From Agroathelia rolfsii (lineage: Eukaryota > Basidiomycota > Agaricomycetes > Amylocorticiales > Amylocorticiaceae), in NCBI GenBank assembly GCA_018343915.1, contig JABRWF010000002.1, positions 3,038,001-3,102,000 of the forward strand: 64,000 nucleotides of DNA, written 5' to 3'. Position numbers and translations under genes: made by a program. The notes under the pieces were generated by a model. It searched no databases and was not told where the DNA came from. It saw only the letters and a list, made by a program, of their open reading frames with translations. Positions 48,159 through 59,469 of the stretch are shown here, piece by piece (within the stretch, counting starts at the first letter, position 1; every line of letters begins with the position of its first letter).

Positions 48159-49160
48159 ATGCCATCGCCTCCGATCCAGGTCTTTTTTACTACTATTGCC
48201 TCTCAGCCAGCTCTTCGGCAACGCCAAGGTCGAGCTGATATCGGGCTCACCTGCATATATCCATCTAATTCAACTACAATCTCTTCCAATCAGAATATAT
48301 TTTACGAATTCTTCACGTAAAGAAGATACCATTCATTTCATACGATGTTGCATCAAACGAAGACGCGAAGAGACTTTGGAAACGCAAGGCTCCTCCGGGT
48401 TAGTACCTTTCTAGGATATTTCTAGGATATGGATCGGTAAATATCATCCTTGAATTACAGACAAGGCGCAGCTTCCAGGAATCCTTGTTGGTGGTCAGTT
48501 TCGAGGGGTAAGGATCATGTATACCTATCCTTTCATAGAATAACGCTCTTATACAAAGGCGACAACATAGACATTTGCAGAATTGTGAGTGAATTCCTCT
48601 TTCTACAATATCCCACCGGTAATCGATATTTTTCCAGTGAAGATGCCGTCGAGTACAATGAGCTTGACCAATTTCTTCGACTTAAGGAGGAATACGACCC
48701 TTCCATAGAAGAAGTACGACCAATACTTCCTCAAGAAGTTATTGGTGTACCAGGCGCTGTCTTACCGGCTGAAATGACACCTGAACGGCACAAAACCAAG
48801 ATATATGCTGAAACCACTCCGCTCGCAAAAGCAAAAGGAAAGAGTAAACCTGTTAATAAGGGCGATGATACGAGAGTTGATGTAGGACAGGAACTGGAAG
48901 GATTTGGTCTTCAGGGAGTCAAAGTATCAGAGGAAGAGCTCCTGAGCTTGGTGGAAGAGCTTGGACTAGGTGGTGAGGAGGCGGATGAATTAGTGAAGGG
49001 TCTTGGAGTCAGTGAGAAAAAAGAGGACAAATCTAAAGAGATCAATACACCGCCTGCGCAAGCTCCCGAGATAGAGAAAGAGGAGACATCTGACTCTGTA
49101 AGGGATTTGAAACCCACAGATACCTCAAAGTTAACAGAGCCCACCCCGGTGAAAGAATGA
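48159..49160 (+). CDS. Thioredoxin-fold SH3BGR/glutaredoxin-like protein with acidic tail
   Basis: Five exons (48159-48228, 48294-48398, 48461-48507, 48571-48584, 48638-49160) join to 252 residues. The first half fits a glutaredoxin-like fold as in SH3BGR proteins: IQVFFTTIASQPALRQRQEYILRILHVKKIPFISYDVA in parts, then LPGILVGGQFRGTFAEFEDAVEYNELDQFLRL. There is no CxxC, so redox catalysis is unlikely; a binding role is expected. The second half is charged, Lys/Glu-rich and probably disordered, with a short leucine-rich helix (EEELLSLVEELGLGGEE). One exon is only 14 nt. Shares a 316-bp divergent promoter with the phosphatase. Confidence 0.82.
48571..48584 (+). other. 14-nt microexon in the SH3BGR-like gene
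   Basis: ACATTTGCAGAATT gives T-F-A-E-F with one base of the next exon, completing FRG-TFAEFEDAVEY. The flanking introns are GTAAGG...CATAG and GTGAGT...CCAG. Confidence 0.87.
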
Positions 49161-49235
49161 GTACATATATGGAGTATCGATTTATTGATTCAGTAATGTA
49201 TATCGACGGTCATAATTTCAATGTTTATATTGTGT

Positions 49236-50482
49236 TTACATCTTAGCCTTGCTTTTTCCAAGTTCTCTGAGCTCGCCTTGACTGCCTACAAGATGACCAC
49301 CGTCTAGAGTAATGGTTGCGCCATTCACATACGCACCAGCTCTGCTCGAGAGGAACATGGCAGTGCCTGCTACATCTTCGGGTGAGCCAATGCGCTGTGA
49401 AGGGTTACCGTCCGTCATGATGTCAGGGCGGGCTTTCAGCACATATGCCGTCACTAAGAGAGAATAATCGTTTACACGCCACTGAATTCAAGAAATTCGA
49501 AATTATGACTCACTTTTGCTCTCAAAAGGACCTGGGAAATAGCGAACGTCAGTTCTATGAACATCACAGTAACTTGAATACATACCGCAGGCAATAGAGT
49601 TGCTCGTAATTCCCTCCCATCCGAGACGGGCGGCCAGATGTCGTGAGAGTTGGTGCAAGGCAGCTTTTGAAGCAGTGTATGCATAAGTTTCGTGGTCAGG
49701 AATGGTCAGCCCTTCTACGGAACCAATCTAAAGAGGTTCATTGTTAGAAACAATAATATTTATGTGAGATCAAAACAGCATGCGTACATTGATTATGCGA
49801 GCGGGATCGCGGTAGGCATCGCCGTCTCTACCGCCTTGTTTCGCAGCTTCTCGGAGCAATGGTAGTAGCTTTTGTGTGACTGTAAACACTCGCTGAACAT
49901 TCAAAGTTAGAAGCTTCGTGAATGCTGCATCCTAAGAAGTACGTCTTATTAATGGGCGCCGGAAGAAGCTTCGGCGGGCATAGTACATACTGGGAATTCA
50001 TCGACAGGAGCTCCCCATGCCGCTCCAGCGTTGTTCACCAACACGTGAACAGCCTTTTCTTTACCAGAAATAAATTCGACGAGTTTTTCTACCTCGCTAT
50101 ATTTCTGGAGGTCGGCCGCGATAGAGATACATTGACCAGTCCCGAGTGCATTAAGTTCCTTTGCTGTCTCTTGACAGTCCTTGTCTGTTCGCGAGGAGAT
50201 GTAAACCTACAGAAGGTATCATTACACCAATCATCCACTGATCTACCCTTATATGTAAAGCAAACGTACCTTAGCACCATTCTTAACGAAGCCCGCCGCA
50301 ATCTATGCAGCATAGTTTCAATCACCAGCATGTGTAATACACTCGTTAATGTGCTGTAAGTTGAAAGTGAAGCGCACCATCTTGCCAATGCCACGACTTC
50401 CACCTGTGATGACAACGACTTTGCTTTTCACGTTGAACAAGTTTTGAGTCTGTAAAGTGTCCATCTTGCTGCTACTGGTCAT
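49236..50482 (-). CDS. Short-chain dehydrogenase/reductase
   Basis: Classical SDR. The cofactor motif is TGGSRGIG, then VYISSRTD, NNAG (in HVLVNNAGAAWGAP), and the active-site Tyr and Lys in YAYTASKAALHQL. The C-terminus has MFLSSRAGAYVNGATITLDGG. It resembles the RhlG/3-oxoacyl-reductase-like group of NADPH-dependent reductases; the substrate cannot be told from the sequence. No targeting signal was recognised. The second Met (MDTLQTQ, 50464) is an alternative start. Several introns of about 50-60 nt. The ending GKSKAKM is not a PTS1 signal. Confidence 0.88.
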
Positions 50483-50829
50483 TGTGTAGTGTTGGTAGTC
50501 AAAGGTTGTAGGAGGTCGCGTTCTTGGAATCGTCTTACAGCCGGTCACGCCGGTTAACCAACCGGTATGTCTTACAGGGCGAATCCCCGGTAAGAGCAAC
50601 CGGGCAACAAGGACTCCGATACTATCGGGTCTTCACCGATCCTTCCAACGTTTCAACTATTGCATACTTTTTTGGAATAAATTTCATAGCTCATAAGAAT
50701 ATATCAAGCCCCGAGAACTATTGTGCATTTGGGGAAATTGGGTACACTACGTAGGGTATTAAATGAACAAGAGATGGGCCCGTTGCCCTATCAAAACAGA
50801 CTAAAGAAAGCTAAGAGGGCCAACTGCCC
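50483..50829. promoter_or_regulatory. SDR promoter and seipin 3' flank
   Basis: No gene. Contains short inverted CCGGT/ACCGG elements near 50531-50615, of unknown meaning. Confidence 0.45.
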
Positions 50830-52159
50830 TTACTCGTCCTCACTCTGGCTCAGTCTCGACTGTCGCTTTCGAAGGGAGACCGGCTTGCGCAGCGATGAAG
50901 ACCTGGTAGGGGATCGATTCCATGATTCATCCTCAGGTTTGACATCTACGGCTTCGGGCTGAAGGGGATATGAATATTTGCGATATAAGAAAAAAAAGGG
51001 AAACCTACCTCGGATGGTATACCCTCGGCGTCAGCCATACTCAGGCGTCTAAATCTGCGACGTTTCTTTCGCGGCTTCTCGTCCGAATCGCTGTACATGC
51101 TGTCTTTGGACGGTCGTGCAGCAGGCGAGATATCGCTTGGCGTACGTGGACGATATGAAACGGGATCGGATGGACGCGTAGTGCTTTGATCAATGCGCCG
51201 TCCCATAATGGGAAGAATGCATGCAGCAACGGTGATCATGGAGATTGCTAAATAAATCACGGCGGATATCAAAGCTGCTGATATAGGGAAACGTAAAACT
51301 AGCCCACTAAGGCCCATTGAGCATTGCAATCGACGTGCTCCAAATAGGGGACGTACTTGAGGCCTCTTTTCACGGCTACTCCTTCAAGCGTTGCGGAAAG
51401 GACGCTAAGTTCGCGAGTTTCTCCTCGACCGACACTTTTCCAGTGATCTCGTCGGCCAATTTCAACTCGCGCCATCATACGAGACGAAGCCGGTACAAAA
51501 GAGGTTAGAAGAGGAACTATAAGATTAACAGTTCGCGCTGGACCACGTAGAGAGAACCAACGAGACGGTGGTTGTAAGACGATCGCCTTCAAAAAGGTGT
51601 TTTTTTTAGATATCTTTACATTCTTAAACAAGACGCAGGTCTCACAGGTCTTCGAATATGGGTAATTGTCACATTGGAAGTTGTACTCAAGGTCAACGTC
51701 GTCATGAAATTCCCGAGTTCAAGATTCGATTGTGTTGCTGGCAACACTAGATGCACAGAGATATCATAAGGTTGTCCAGAGTTGAGACTGGAGAGCGCTA
51801 TATCAGCGTATGGAGGTAGGCCATCTCTTGAGTTATTTTCCTAAGAATTAAATGTGTCTAAGTGAGAGTGATGGAAGTGCATACCCATAGTGAAGATATA
51901 TCGGCTCCCTCCATTCTGTTACCGCACTTTTCCATACGACGAACCCAGCAGTGAGAGAGGAAAGGACAAGAAGGGGAACAAGTGCAAAGAAGATGATTAA
52001 CGGTACAAGTTGCGGCGTAAATTGTCGTAAACTAGAGAATGTGTACAAAAGCAAGTCAAAAGGTGTTTGAAGTAGACCTCGGCCCCAGGAAGATGAATAG
52101 TCATAATCGGCTTTGGCTGGCCGGTTTTGGCGCCAGTTATCCCTATCGAGGGTAGACAT
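50830..52159 (-). CDS. Seipin (lipid-droplet biogenesis protein)
   Basis: Two transmembrane helices flank a lumenal domain. The first is LVPLIIFFALVPLLVLSSLTAG; the lumenal seipin core includes PPYADIALSSLNSGQPYDISVHLVLPATQSNLELGNFM in parts; the second helix is ALISAVIYLAISMITVAACIL. A basic, Ser/Arg-rich cytoplasmic tail follows and ends at 50830. Seipin oligomers sit at ER-lipid droplet contacts and control droplet formation. The first intron (near 51884) is unclear: a GT donor leaves the frame out of phase, while a GC donor a few bases downstream fits but gives an intron of only 40 nt. The rest is in frame. Divergent (209 bp) from the next gene. Confidence 0.85.
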
Positions 52160-52368
52160 TGAAGTCGGGTGAAAAGGACGTTACTAGCAGTCAATGACAG
52201 AGTCAACGTCCAGTGATGCTTGGGTTGAATACCGCGTGTGCTGTATTATGTCATTAGGCTCGGAATAAACATCACAACCGATCACTGGCAACTTAACTTC
52301 GAGCAACAACATCGCATCTTGCGTATTTCCGCCGACACTAACATAACTTTTACGGCTTAACATAATCT

Positions 52369-53007
52369 ATGTCGCATTCAGGACCACCAAGAGCACTATT
52401 GGGCTGTAATCCCTCTTCTACGATAATTGATCAATATATCCAGGAATTATCGCACATAGCATCCCTGGAGAATGTGCCAGCGCCCGAGATCAAGTCATAC
52501 AAAGATGCTGTTTATTTTAACTACCCCGCCCTTGGCCTTAGCCTCTTATTCAACCCTCAAAAGGGATATGTGCCCTCATCAGGCCTGACCAGAGATCAAC
52601 TCAAGAACGATTGCTTACTTTTAGAAAGCATCGATATGTTCAATCAGCCTAAAGTCAAAAGATCCGCCAGTGGCCCAGATCCTCCTCGTTCTTATCGGCC
52701 TCCTCAAAATGCGCAATCATCATTCCCGATGTCTTCCTTTGCTCTTGAAGTCCCCTCCATCGGGAAAGATATAGATATAACGCTGGAGACAACCGGTAAG
52801 GAATTGGTGCAGGCTCTCGGTGAGCCAGAGAGGAAGGGAGGCGGTACAGGCCCATCGTCGGGTTCAATTGACATCTGGTGTGAATGGACAAAACACGGGC
52901 TTATGGTAGAATTTGGCGGGGATGAAGCGAGGGGTGTTCAAGCATGGGAGAAGGGAAAAGACGCGGTTTGGAAGGTGATTACCATATTTAGTCCTAAGGC
53001 GAATTGA
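52369..53007 (+). CDS. Conserved fungal-type protein of unknown function, 212 aa
   Basis: Single uninterrupted exon. I do not recognise a family. Visible features: a mixed alpha/beta N-terminus (YKDAVYFNYPALGLSLLFNP), a central Pro/Ser-rich segment, then a segment DIDITLETTGKELVQALGEPERKGGG and the ending DIWCEWTKHGLMVEFGG...WKVITIFSPKAN. The orderly pattern of aromatic and Gly residues suggests a small folded domain. No signal peptide or membrane helix. The absence of introns is unusual in this window. Confidence 0.75.
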   Translation: MSHSGPPRALLGCNPSSTIIDQYIQELSHIASLENVPAPEIKSYKDAVYFNYPALGLSLLFNPQKGYVPSSGLTRDQLKNDCLLLESIDMFNQPKVKRSASGPDPPRSYRPPQNAQSSFPMSSFALEVPSIGKDIDITLETTGKELVQALGEPERKGGGTGPSSGSIDIWCEWTKHGLMVEFGGDEARGVQAWEKGKDAVWKVITIFSPKAN

Positions 53008-53278
53008 TAATGTAGGAAACAATATGGCACAAGTAGGCAATGATATGTATATAGAATGCTTGCTGAGTGGTCCGAGAAATAAAGCCGCATGTGCGCTGTG
53101 ATTTTAGCAACTGCATCATGTGCATTGATGCCATAAGGGTTCTTCATCGCTACGATCCATGTGATAAACCATGATTGGAGTTGTCTACGCTGGAGGTACT
53201 AAAGGCAAGTACGCTGAACAACCCAGACCCAGCCCACAACCCCCACTGCTTTCAACGTTCAAGCCTGCAGCAACTAAT

Positions 53279-54206
53279 ATGTCGGTTCCTGACAATAGCA
53301 CAACGCTGGATATCAGCGGTAAATATACCATGGTAAGACTATTTTATTCAAACGGACGGTTTCAGTTGTGTTAACAGGATTTCAACATAGAACAAGCGCC
53401 TCAGCGATTCGACAGAGGAAATTCTTAAACTTCAGGGCGTTGGATGGCTAACAAGGCGTGCCATCAGCCTTGGGACGTTAACTTTATACGTGAAGCACCA
53501 TAAAGATGATAAAGGCGTGGAGCATATAGACATCGACCAATTTCTCACCGGTGGTATCCCCGGAACACGAGAAGAACGCATACTAGATTGGCAAGAAAGA
53601 GATCATAATGATCACATTTTCGGGGATGTCATCGGGAAATCTAGGAGGATTCAGATTGACGACATCAACGAGGCATTCCTAAAGGAAGGCTGGACCGAAG
53701 ACACCAAGCGAGATCTAGCTATTGAATCATATGTGGTCAGCGACACCGCCAAGAGTGGCAAACAATGGATTGCCAGACAAGTCAGCCCAATCTTTTAGTA
53801 TATTTTTGACAGTTCTGACACTTGAATTCGATAGATATGGGGCTTCCAAGACGTCAATGGAGAGAGAAGATACACACGACGTATCCATTTTATAGGTCCG
53901 AAAGGTTAGTGAAATATTCTCAAGATATATTATGCGTAGAGTGGGACGGCAAATTAGATTGGACTACCATAAGCCTGTGATTGCTAGGCGGTCCTGACAT
54001 TTTGCGGGGACATCGAGGTCTTCAAGTTTTTGTATACGGACGTTCAAGTTACTAAACTATTTGGTTACAGGCGAAAAGGTCCAGGCTCGATTGGTTTATG
54101 ACTTCCGTAAGTGCTTTTTTTTTTCTTTTTCTTCTTGCGATACCACGTCTTATAACCATCTAGTCTAGTTGGTGCACCGCTCGGAGGAGGCAGATATGAG
54201 AGTTAA
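53279..54206 (+). CDS. Conserved protein of unknown function, lipocalin-like size, 195 aa
   Basis: Five exons (53279-53332, 53391-53780, 53835-53904, 54071-54106, 54169-54206) join to 195 residues. The start MSVPDNSTTLDISGKYTM was chosen because it begins the ordered part. The body has alternating strands with DISGKYTMNKRLSDSTEEILKLQGV, VEHIDIDQFLTGGIPGTREERILDW, GKQWIARQIWGFQDVNGERRYTRRI, each in parts, and ends LVYDFLGAPLGGG. The pattern is that of a small beta-barrel (lipocalin-like), but this is inference. No signal peptide. Intron 3 (166 nt) is long for this window. Confidence 0.78.
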
Positions 54207-54560
54207 TGGTCATGTGTAATAAAGATTCGGACCCTGCTAGCGTCATGGTAATGTCGGATGAATGTGATGATCGTGATGATGTGACTAGGCGGCAACAGGA
54301 GGAAGCCATGTGTGTGTTGCTATACTTGTACGAATATTTGATGTCGGCGATGCATTCCTTTCCATTTGTTCTCTCATTTATTCTGCGCGATTCAATTCAA
54401 GAGGTTCAGGCTCTATCTGTACACAAGAAACGTCCTATTAAACCAGTCTGAATATAGCTTCTAAGGTGCAGAGCTATACCGTAAATCCGCTCTTCACCTT
54501 AACCGTCTACTGGGCCATTTTAGTAGTACTAAAGGTCACACGACGGCGCTGTTGGGCGGA

Positions 54561-56792
54561 ATGCAAATGCAAACAAATCAATCGTTCAATTCCTCGACAT
54601 TCAGGCCTGCAGACTCGGACATTACTCAAAAATCGCGGCCAACTTCTCAAGAGCATTTCTCATTTGAGCGCAGTTATCCACCAACACTACCACCGGGATT
54701 GGATGATGATTCCGCAGGTCCTGCCCCTACTCCCAATTATGTTAGATGGATATCATTATTAGATGCCAAATTTACCTCTCATTTCCCGGTCCTGCATACT
54801 AAAGGCTCAAGGTTCTACAAGTATTTACGTGGCCCCCAACCACCAGTTGATTTGTCGGGTGTGTACGCTATGTTTGCTATCCGTCCGTCATGCTCATGTT
54901 TCAATATAAGACCCTGTTCCACTTCTTGATCGCGATTACTCTGTACTTCACAGACATTTCATATTGCGCATAGAGTCGACCTTCATGCGCGTTACTGGAT
55001 ATGCGACGCATCCTATATTATTAATTATCCTTGCTGCGGCGTATATTATATCCTTTGCCTTCTTTGCACGAGCCCAATGGTACATGTCCCCAGACTATAC
55101 CTTCATCGACTGTACATCGGTATACTGGCTTGAAGACGCTGGCTGTGGTCTCAACGGCGAAATATGCGCCCCATTTGCAAATCAATCCTTCAGCTTCCGT
55201 TGTCCTGCGCAGTGCGCCAGTGTGATACTACAGAATCCACGGACAATAGGAAATAAAGAAATAGATTGGGTCCCCCTCCTGGTTGGTGGTGGTGATGCAA
55301 ATGGCACTTATCGAGGTGATTCATTTATATGCGCTTCAGCTCTACAAGCGTGAGTAACTCTAATTTATATACATGGGTCATTGTTAACATACGTCATACA
55401 GTGGGCTATTCAGTGACTCTAAAGGCGGCTGTGCGACATTAGAATTGACAGGTGGCGTGGCTTTTCACCTCAATTCATTTGTTTACCTCATCTAATCACA
55501 ATCAATTAATTGGTCCTTGTCAGGCAATTATACGAACTACCTTCCACTGATACAGAATGGATTCACTTCTATTGGTTTTCCATCTGTGTTTCCCCTGTCT
55601 TTTCAGTTCGTGCCCGGTTCGGCCGAGACGACGAATTGCAAGGATCTTCGCAATCCTGCATTGGCTTTCAACGTCTTAGTGACGGTTTTCTTGACTCTGG
55701 TCCTCCGTCCTAAGCCCATAGTCCTTTACTGGTGCTTGGTTTGCATTGGTTTCTGGCATATTACATTATTCTCCGAGCCACAAAGCACACCCCCGCCCCT
55801 CGACGATGCTTTTGGAACGTTTTTGCCAACGCTTTTTATTGCCTATGCCTTCTGGAAGCTCGCATTCAAGTTCACATTACCTGTCTTTGTTCGAACAGCG
55901 CCCATAGAAGGAACTATATGGTACTTGGGCCCGTTCTGGGTCGGTGTACTCACGAACCTTACCTTCAGCGAAATTCCCATCGAACGTTTGACGGCTTCCG
56001 ACATACGTGCTCGGTCGGGCGGTATCACGGCCCTAGTTATCATCATTATAGTTTTATTCTTCCTTGTCCTTAATCAGATCCGTGTGATACGCAAAACAGG
56101 CTGGCTGTTGTACTACGTCGGGTGGTACATAGCAGGTGGACTCTGTGCGTTAGTGCTGGCCCTATTACCCGGGCTCGTATTCCGTCTGCACCATTATATC
56201 ATAGCCATGGCACTTATACCTGGCACTGCATGGCCGACGAGGTTGTCCGCAATATATCAAGGGCTCCTGTTAGGATTATTCCTTAATGGCGCAGCCGCCT
56301 GGGGCTTGGCTTCGATCCTACAGACCAGCGAGGACGTATGTACAATCTTTTTTTTGCTCTTCCAGCTCCATTGATTGGATCACTTATACGGAACAACTAG
56401 CTGGTCGGTGATGGCACCTTGGGCACCGCAATACCCACATTCCTTACCAACTCTACGACATTTAATTCATCTATACCCCTGATCAATCAGACCGTATCTT
56501 GGGCACCTCTTCCCGACAATAGCACTTACGACGGGTTTGCTCTCCTTGTCGACGATGTCGAACGCTATGTCGGTGTCTCCCTTAACTTCACGCTTGCATC
56601 CTTGCAAGAAGGAATTCCCCATTTCTTCCGTCTTGCAGTAAGTTCTATTATTTACCGATCTTCAACTAGCCATGTCAAGGTCTGATTTTTTTTTCTCAGT
56701 TTACGGATCAAGGTAACATTGCCGATTTTACTAAACCTGCCACATTATGGCCGAATGGAACATGGGTCGACCCGACTCTCGGAGAAACGTAG
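54561..56792 (+). CDS. LCCL-domain polytopic membrane protein
   Basis: An N-terminal cytoplasmic region precedes a first membrane helix (HPILLIILAAAYIISFAFFA). An outward Cys-rich domain follows with the LCCL pattern: CGLNGEICAPFANQSFSFRCPAQC, split here as CGLNGEICAPF and FRCPAQC, then GTYRGDSFICASALQAGLF and GGCATLELTG. About six further helices follow, such as ALAFNVLVTVFLTLVL, ALVIIIIVLFFLVL and YIIAMALIPGTAWPTRLSAIYQG. Multiple N-x-S/T sites lie in the C-terminal lumenal tail. LCCL membrane proteins are common in fungi; their function is not established. The exact start is uncertain: the first ATG in the leading frame is at 54561, but an upstream exon is possible. Confidence 0.83.
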
Positions 56793-57217
56793 ATAGGCTC
56801 GGACCGAGAATGTCAGATATTATACCTGATTTGTTTCAAGGATCTCATATGTAGTACTACTGGCTGTACCGCTTACTATATATATATATATATACATTTT
56901 TGTCCGGCCTGTTGGATTCCCGGGCTTGCTTGGTATCACATCTTAGGCGATTTTTAGTCTGCATGGCTTACATCCCACACTCGACTCTGGAGTCTGGACC
57001 TTGTGACCGAATATTCATCAAGGGCTTATTTTTCACAAAAAAAAAAAAAAACTTCCGAACTGGAGCAAGTGTATATCATATGCCTATAAGTCCAAGTTGC
57101 CTTATTAGATCCTCATGGATGAGCTAGCTTGCTTCGCTTATGCATCAACCATAGGCTCGCAAACAATCTGGATCCTCTGTGAAAACGACTGCAGTTATAT
57201 TCTCTTCTAACAATATC
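56793..57217. promoter_or_regulatory. Intergenic between LCCL gene and RG-rich gene
   Basis: No gene. Contains (TA)9 at 56877-56894 and a run of 14 A near 57040. Confidence 0.5.
56877..56894. repeat. (TA)9 microsatellite
   Basis: Nine uninterrupted TA units in non-coding DNA. Confidence 0.92.
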
Positions 57218-57998
57218 ATGACTCCTTATAAGTCAATTCCTGACTACGACCATGATTTTGCTCATGACCAATGGAGTAACTCTCAGGCTCACTGGCAGGA
57301 GCCTGCTACTCCGCCAAAGCCAAGTGTAGATGCAGGCGTATCTGGGAGTCATTCACCCGAACGCAATCTATCTATTGAATGCGGTCTGCAATCCCTTCGT
57401 CTGGATGAACACAATGCACAGGAGGCACGATTGCACGTTGACCAAGTCAAGGACATCATCCCTTTTTGGAGAGATGCCATAACGGCTGCCGAACGCGGCG
57501 AAACTTTGAAAATGGAACCTTTCTTAGAGAAGCTGGAGAGAGAATATGAAGAAAGGCAGAAGAATAACGCCTGGGGTAGCAACCGGAGCTGGGGAAACGA
57601 ATGGAATGATTCAAATATGTGGCATGTTCGGATGAATGACGATGATAGCGGCTGGGGCCACAACGTGCGCGCAGCTGAAGAGGGGAATGCCAGTGCATCT
57701 GGGTTGCAGCGGCTTAATGCACCGCAGTACATCCCTTCGCCCGAGTTCAATGTTCGGGCAGGACGAGGTCGATACAGAGGAAATAATCGTCGCGCCTCTC
57801 CGAGACATAATTCACAACCAAGGCACGGTTCCCCCTCAGACTCAAAACCTCAACGGACATATGCTCAAGAGGAGATGCGCCCACAGTGCGGCCGTTCAGT
57901 AAGCATGCATACCGTCTTGGTAGTATCCTCACTGAGAATAGTTATTGTGTCAGGATCGGCCTTGGCGAAGCCGAGGTAGAGCGCCTAGAAGGCCATAA
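57218..57998 (+). CDS. Low-complexity RG-rich protein of unknown function
   Basis: Two exons, the second starting at 57953 after an intron GTAAGC...GTCAG. Starts MTPYKSIPDYDHDFAHDQW. One helical, charged segment (LHVDQVKDIIPFWRDAITAAERGETLKMEPFLEKLEREYEE in parts) is followed by repeats of the type WGSNRSWGNEWND and by a basic Arg/Gly-rich tail (RAGRGRYRGNNRRASPRH, then WRSRGRAPRRP). Such tails often bind RNA. I recognise no family, and the function is unknown. Confidence 0.62.
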
Positions 57999-58580
57999 CC
58001 ATAACGAGATATCACAAGGGGGAAAAGCCGCTTCAGCTTACCTTGTAGCTGTCCTTGGATTTTCGGATATGGCAATCGACTAAAGCACTCGTTATAAGGG
58101 TCTATCTCACTGGCAATCTTCGCGACCGACTTGCTAACCATATCCAAGTTCGATATTTTGCGTTTCTCGCATCCAGGCTACTAATAACAAATGTTCTTAC
58201 TATTGATCAGACGCCGCGATGCCTCATAAGGGCAGATATCTCATCGGATCTTGCCCCCAAGGTTCGTTCTCGTACGGTCCATGTCCACTGCAACTACAGA
58301 TACGGCGTAACAATGACTGGATGTACAACTACTGTGAAGCAGTAATTGACCAATATAATCACATGCAATGATCATAAAGGCGCTCATGAGCGTGACAAGT
58401 CATCACATCACATGACTATTAAGCTACCGTGACGTACCGTCTATATGGGGTGCAACAATGCGAGACGCGCTCTTGAACGTTAACCGTCACCATCACCATT
58501 TGTCGCCAGCACAGGCCCTTGCTTATCGGCTCGCTTTTCTTTCGCAACTACACAGTTTTCTGAACAGTTGATTTTCACAA
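57999..58580. promoter_or_regulatory. Histone H4 promoter region
   Basis: No gene. It carries the cell-cycle-regulated promoter by position; no octamer or TATA box was identified with certainty. Confidence 0.5.
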
Positions 58581-59118
<538 letters not shown>

Positions 59119-59469
59119 GCACATCTCCAGCTTTATCAACCTATGCCTTTATCTACGTTCCTCTCTCCTGCTAGTCTTTTCTGTTTCCTAGTATTGCCTA
59201 AGTGCTGCGCCCGATGTATATGTATAAGCGATAGTAGATAAGATTCGAATGAATATCGTTATGTCCACTTGACCCTGTGTCCATTCCGGCCGGAATAGTC
59301 GATATAAACATTGTGTTGCATGAATATAGGTATGTATTGTACAAATGGTGGCCCTACTAGTAAAAAAAAAAAAAGGAGTGTAATAATGATAGACAAAAAA
59401 TGTTCCAAAAGATATGTTCAGTGCAATGACTAGAGGGAAATAATGCAAGAAATCATAAACAAGTAGGTA
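59119..59469. other. Convergent intergenic region
   Basis: The 3' flanks of H4 and the hydrolase. A run of 12 A near 59362-59373. No gene. Confidence 0.6.
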
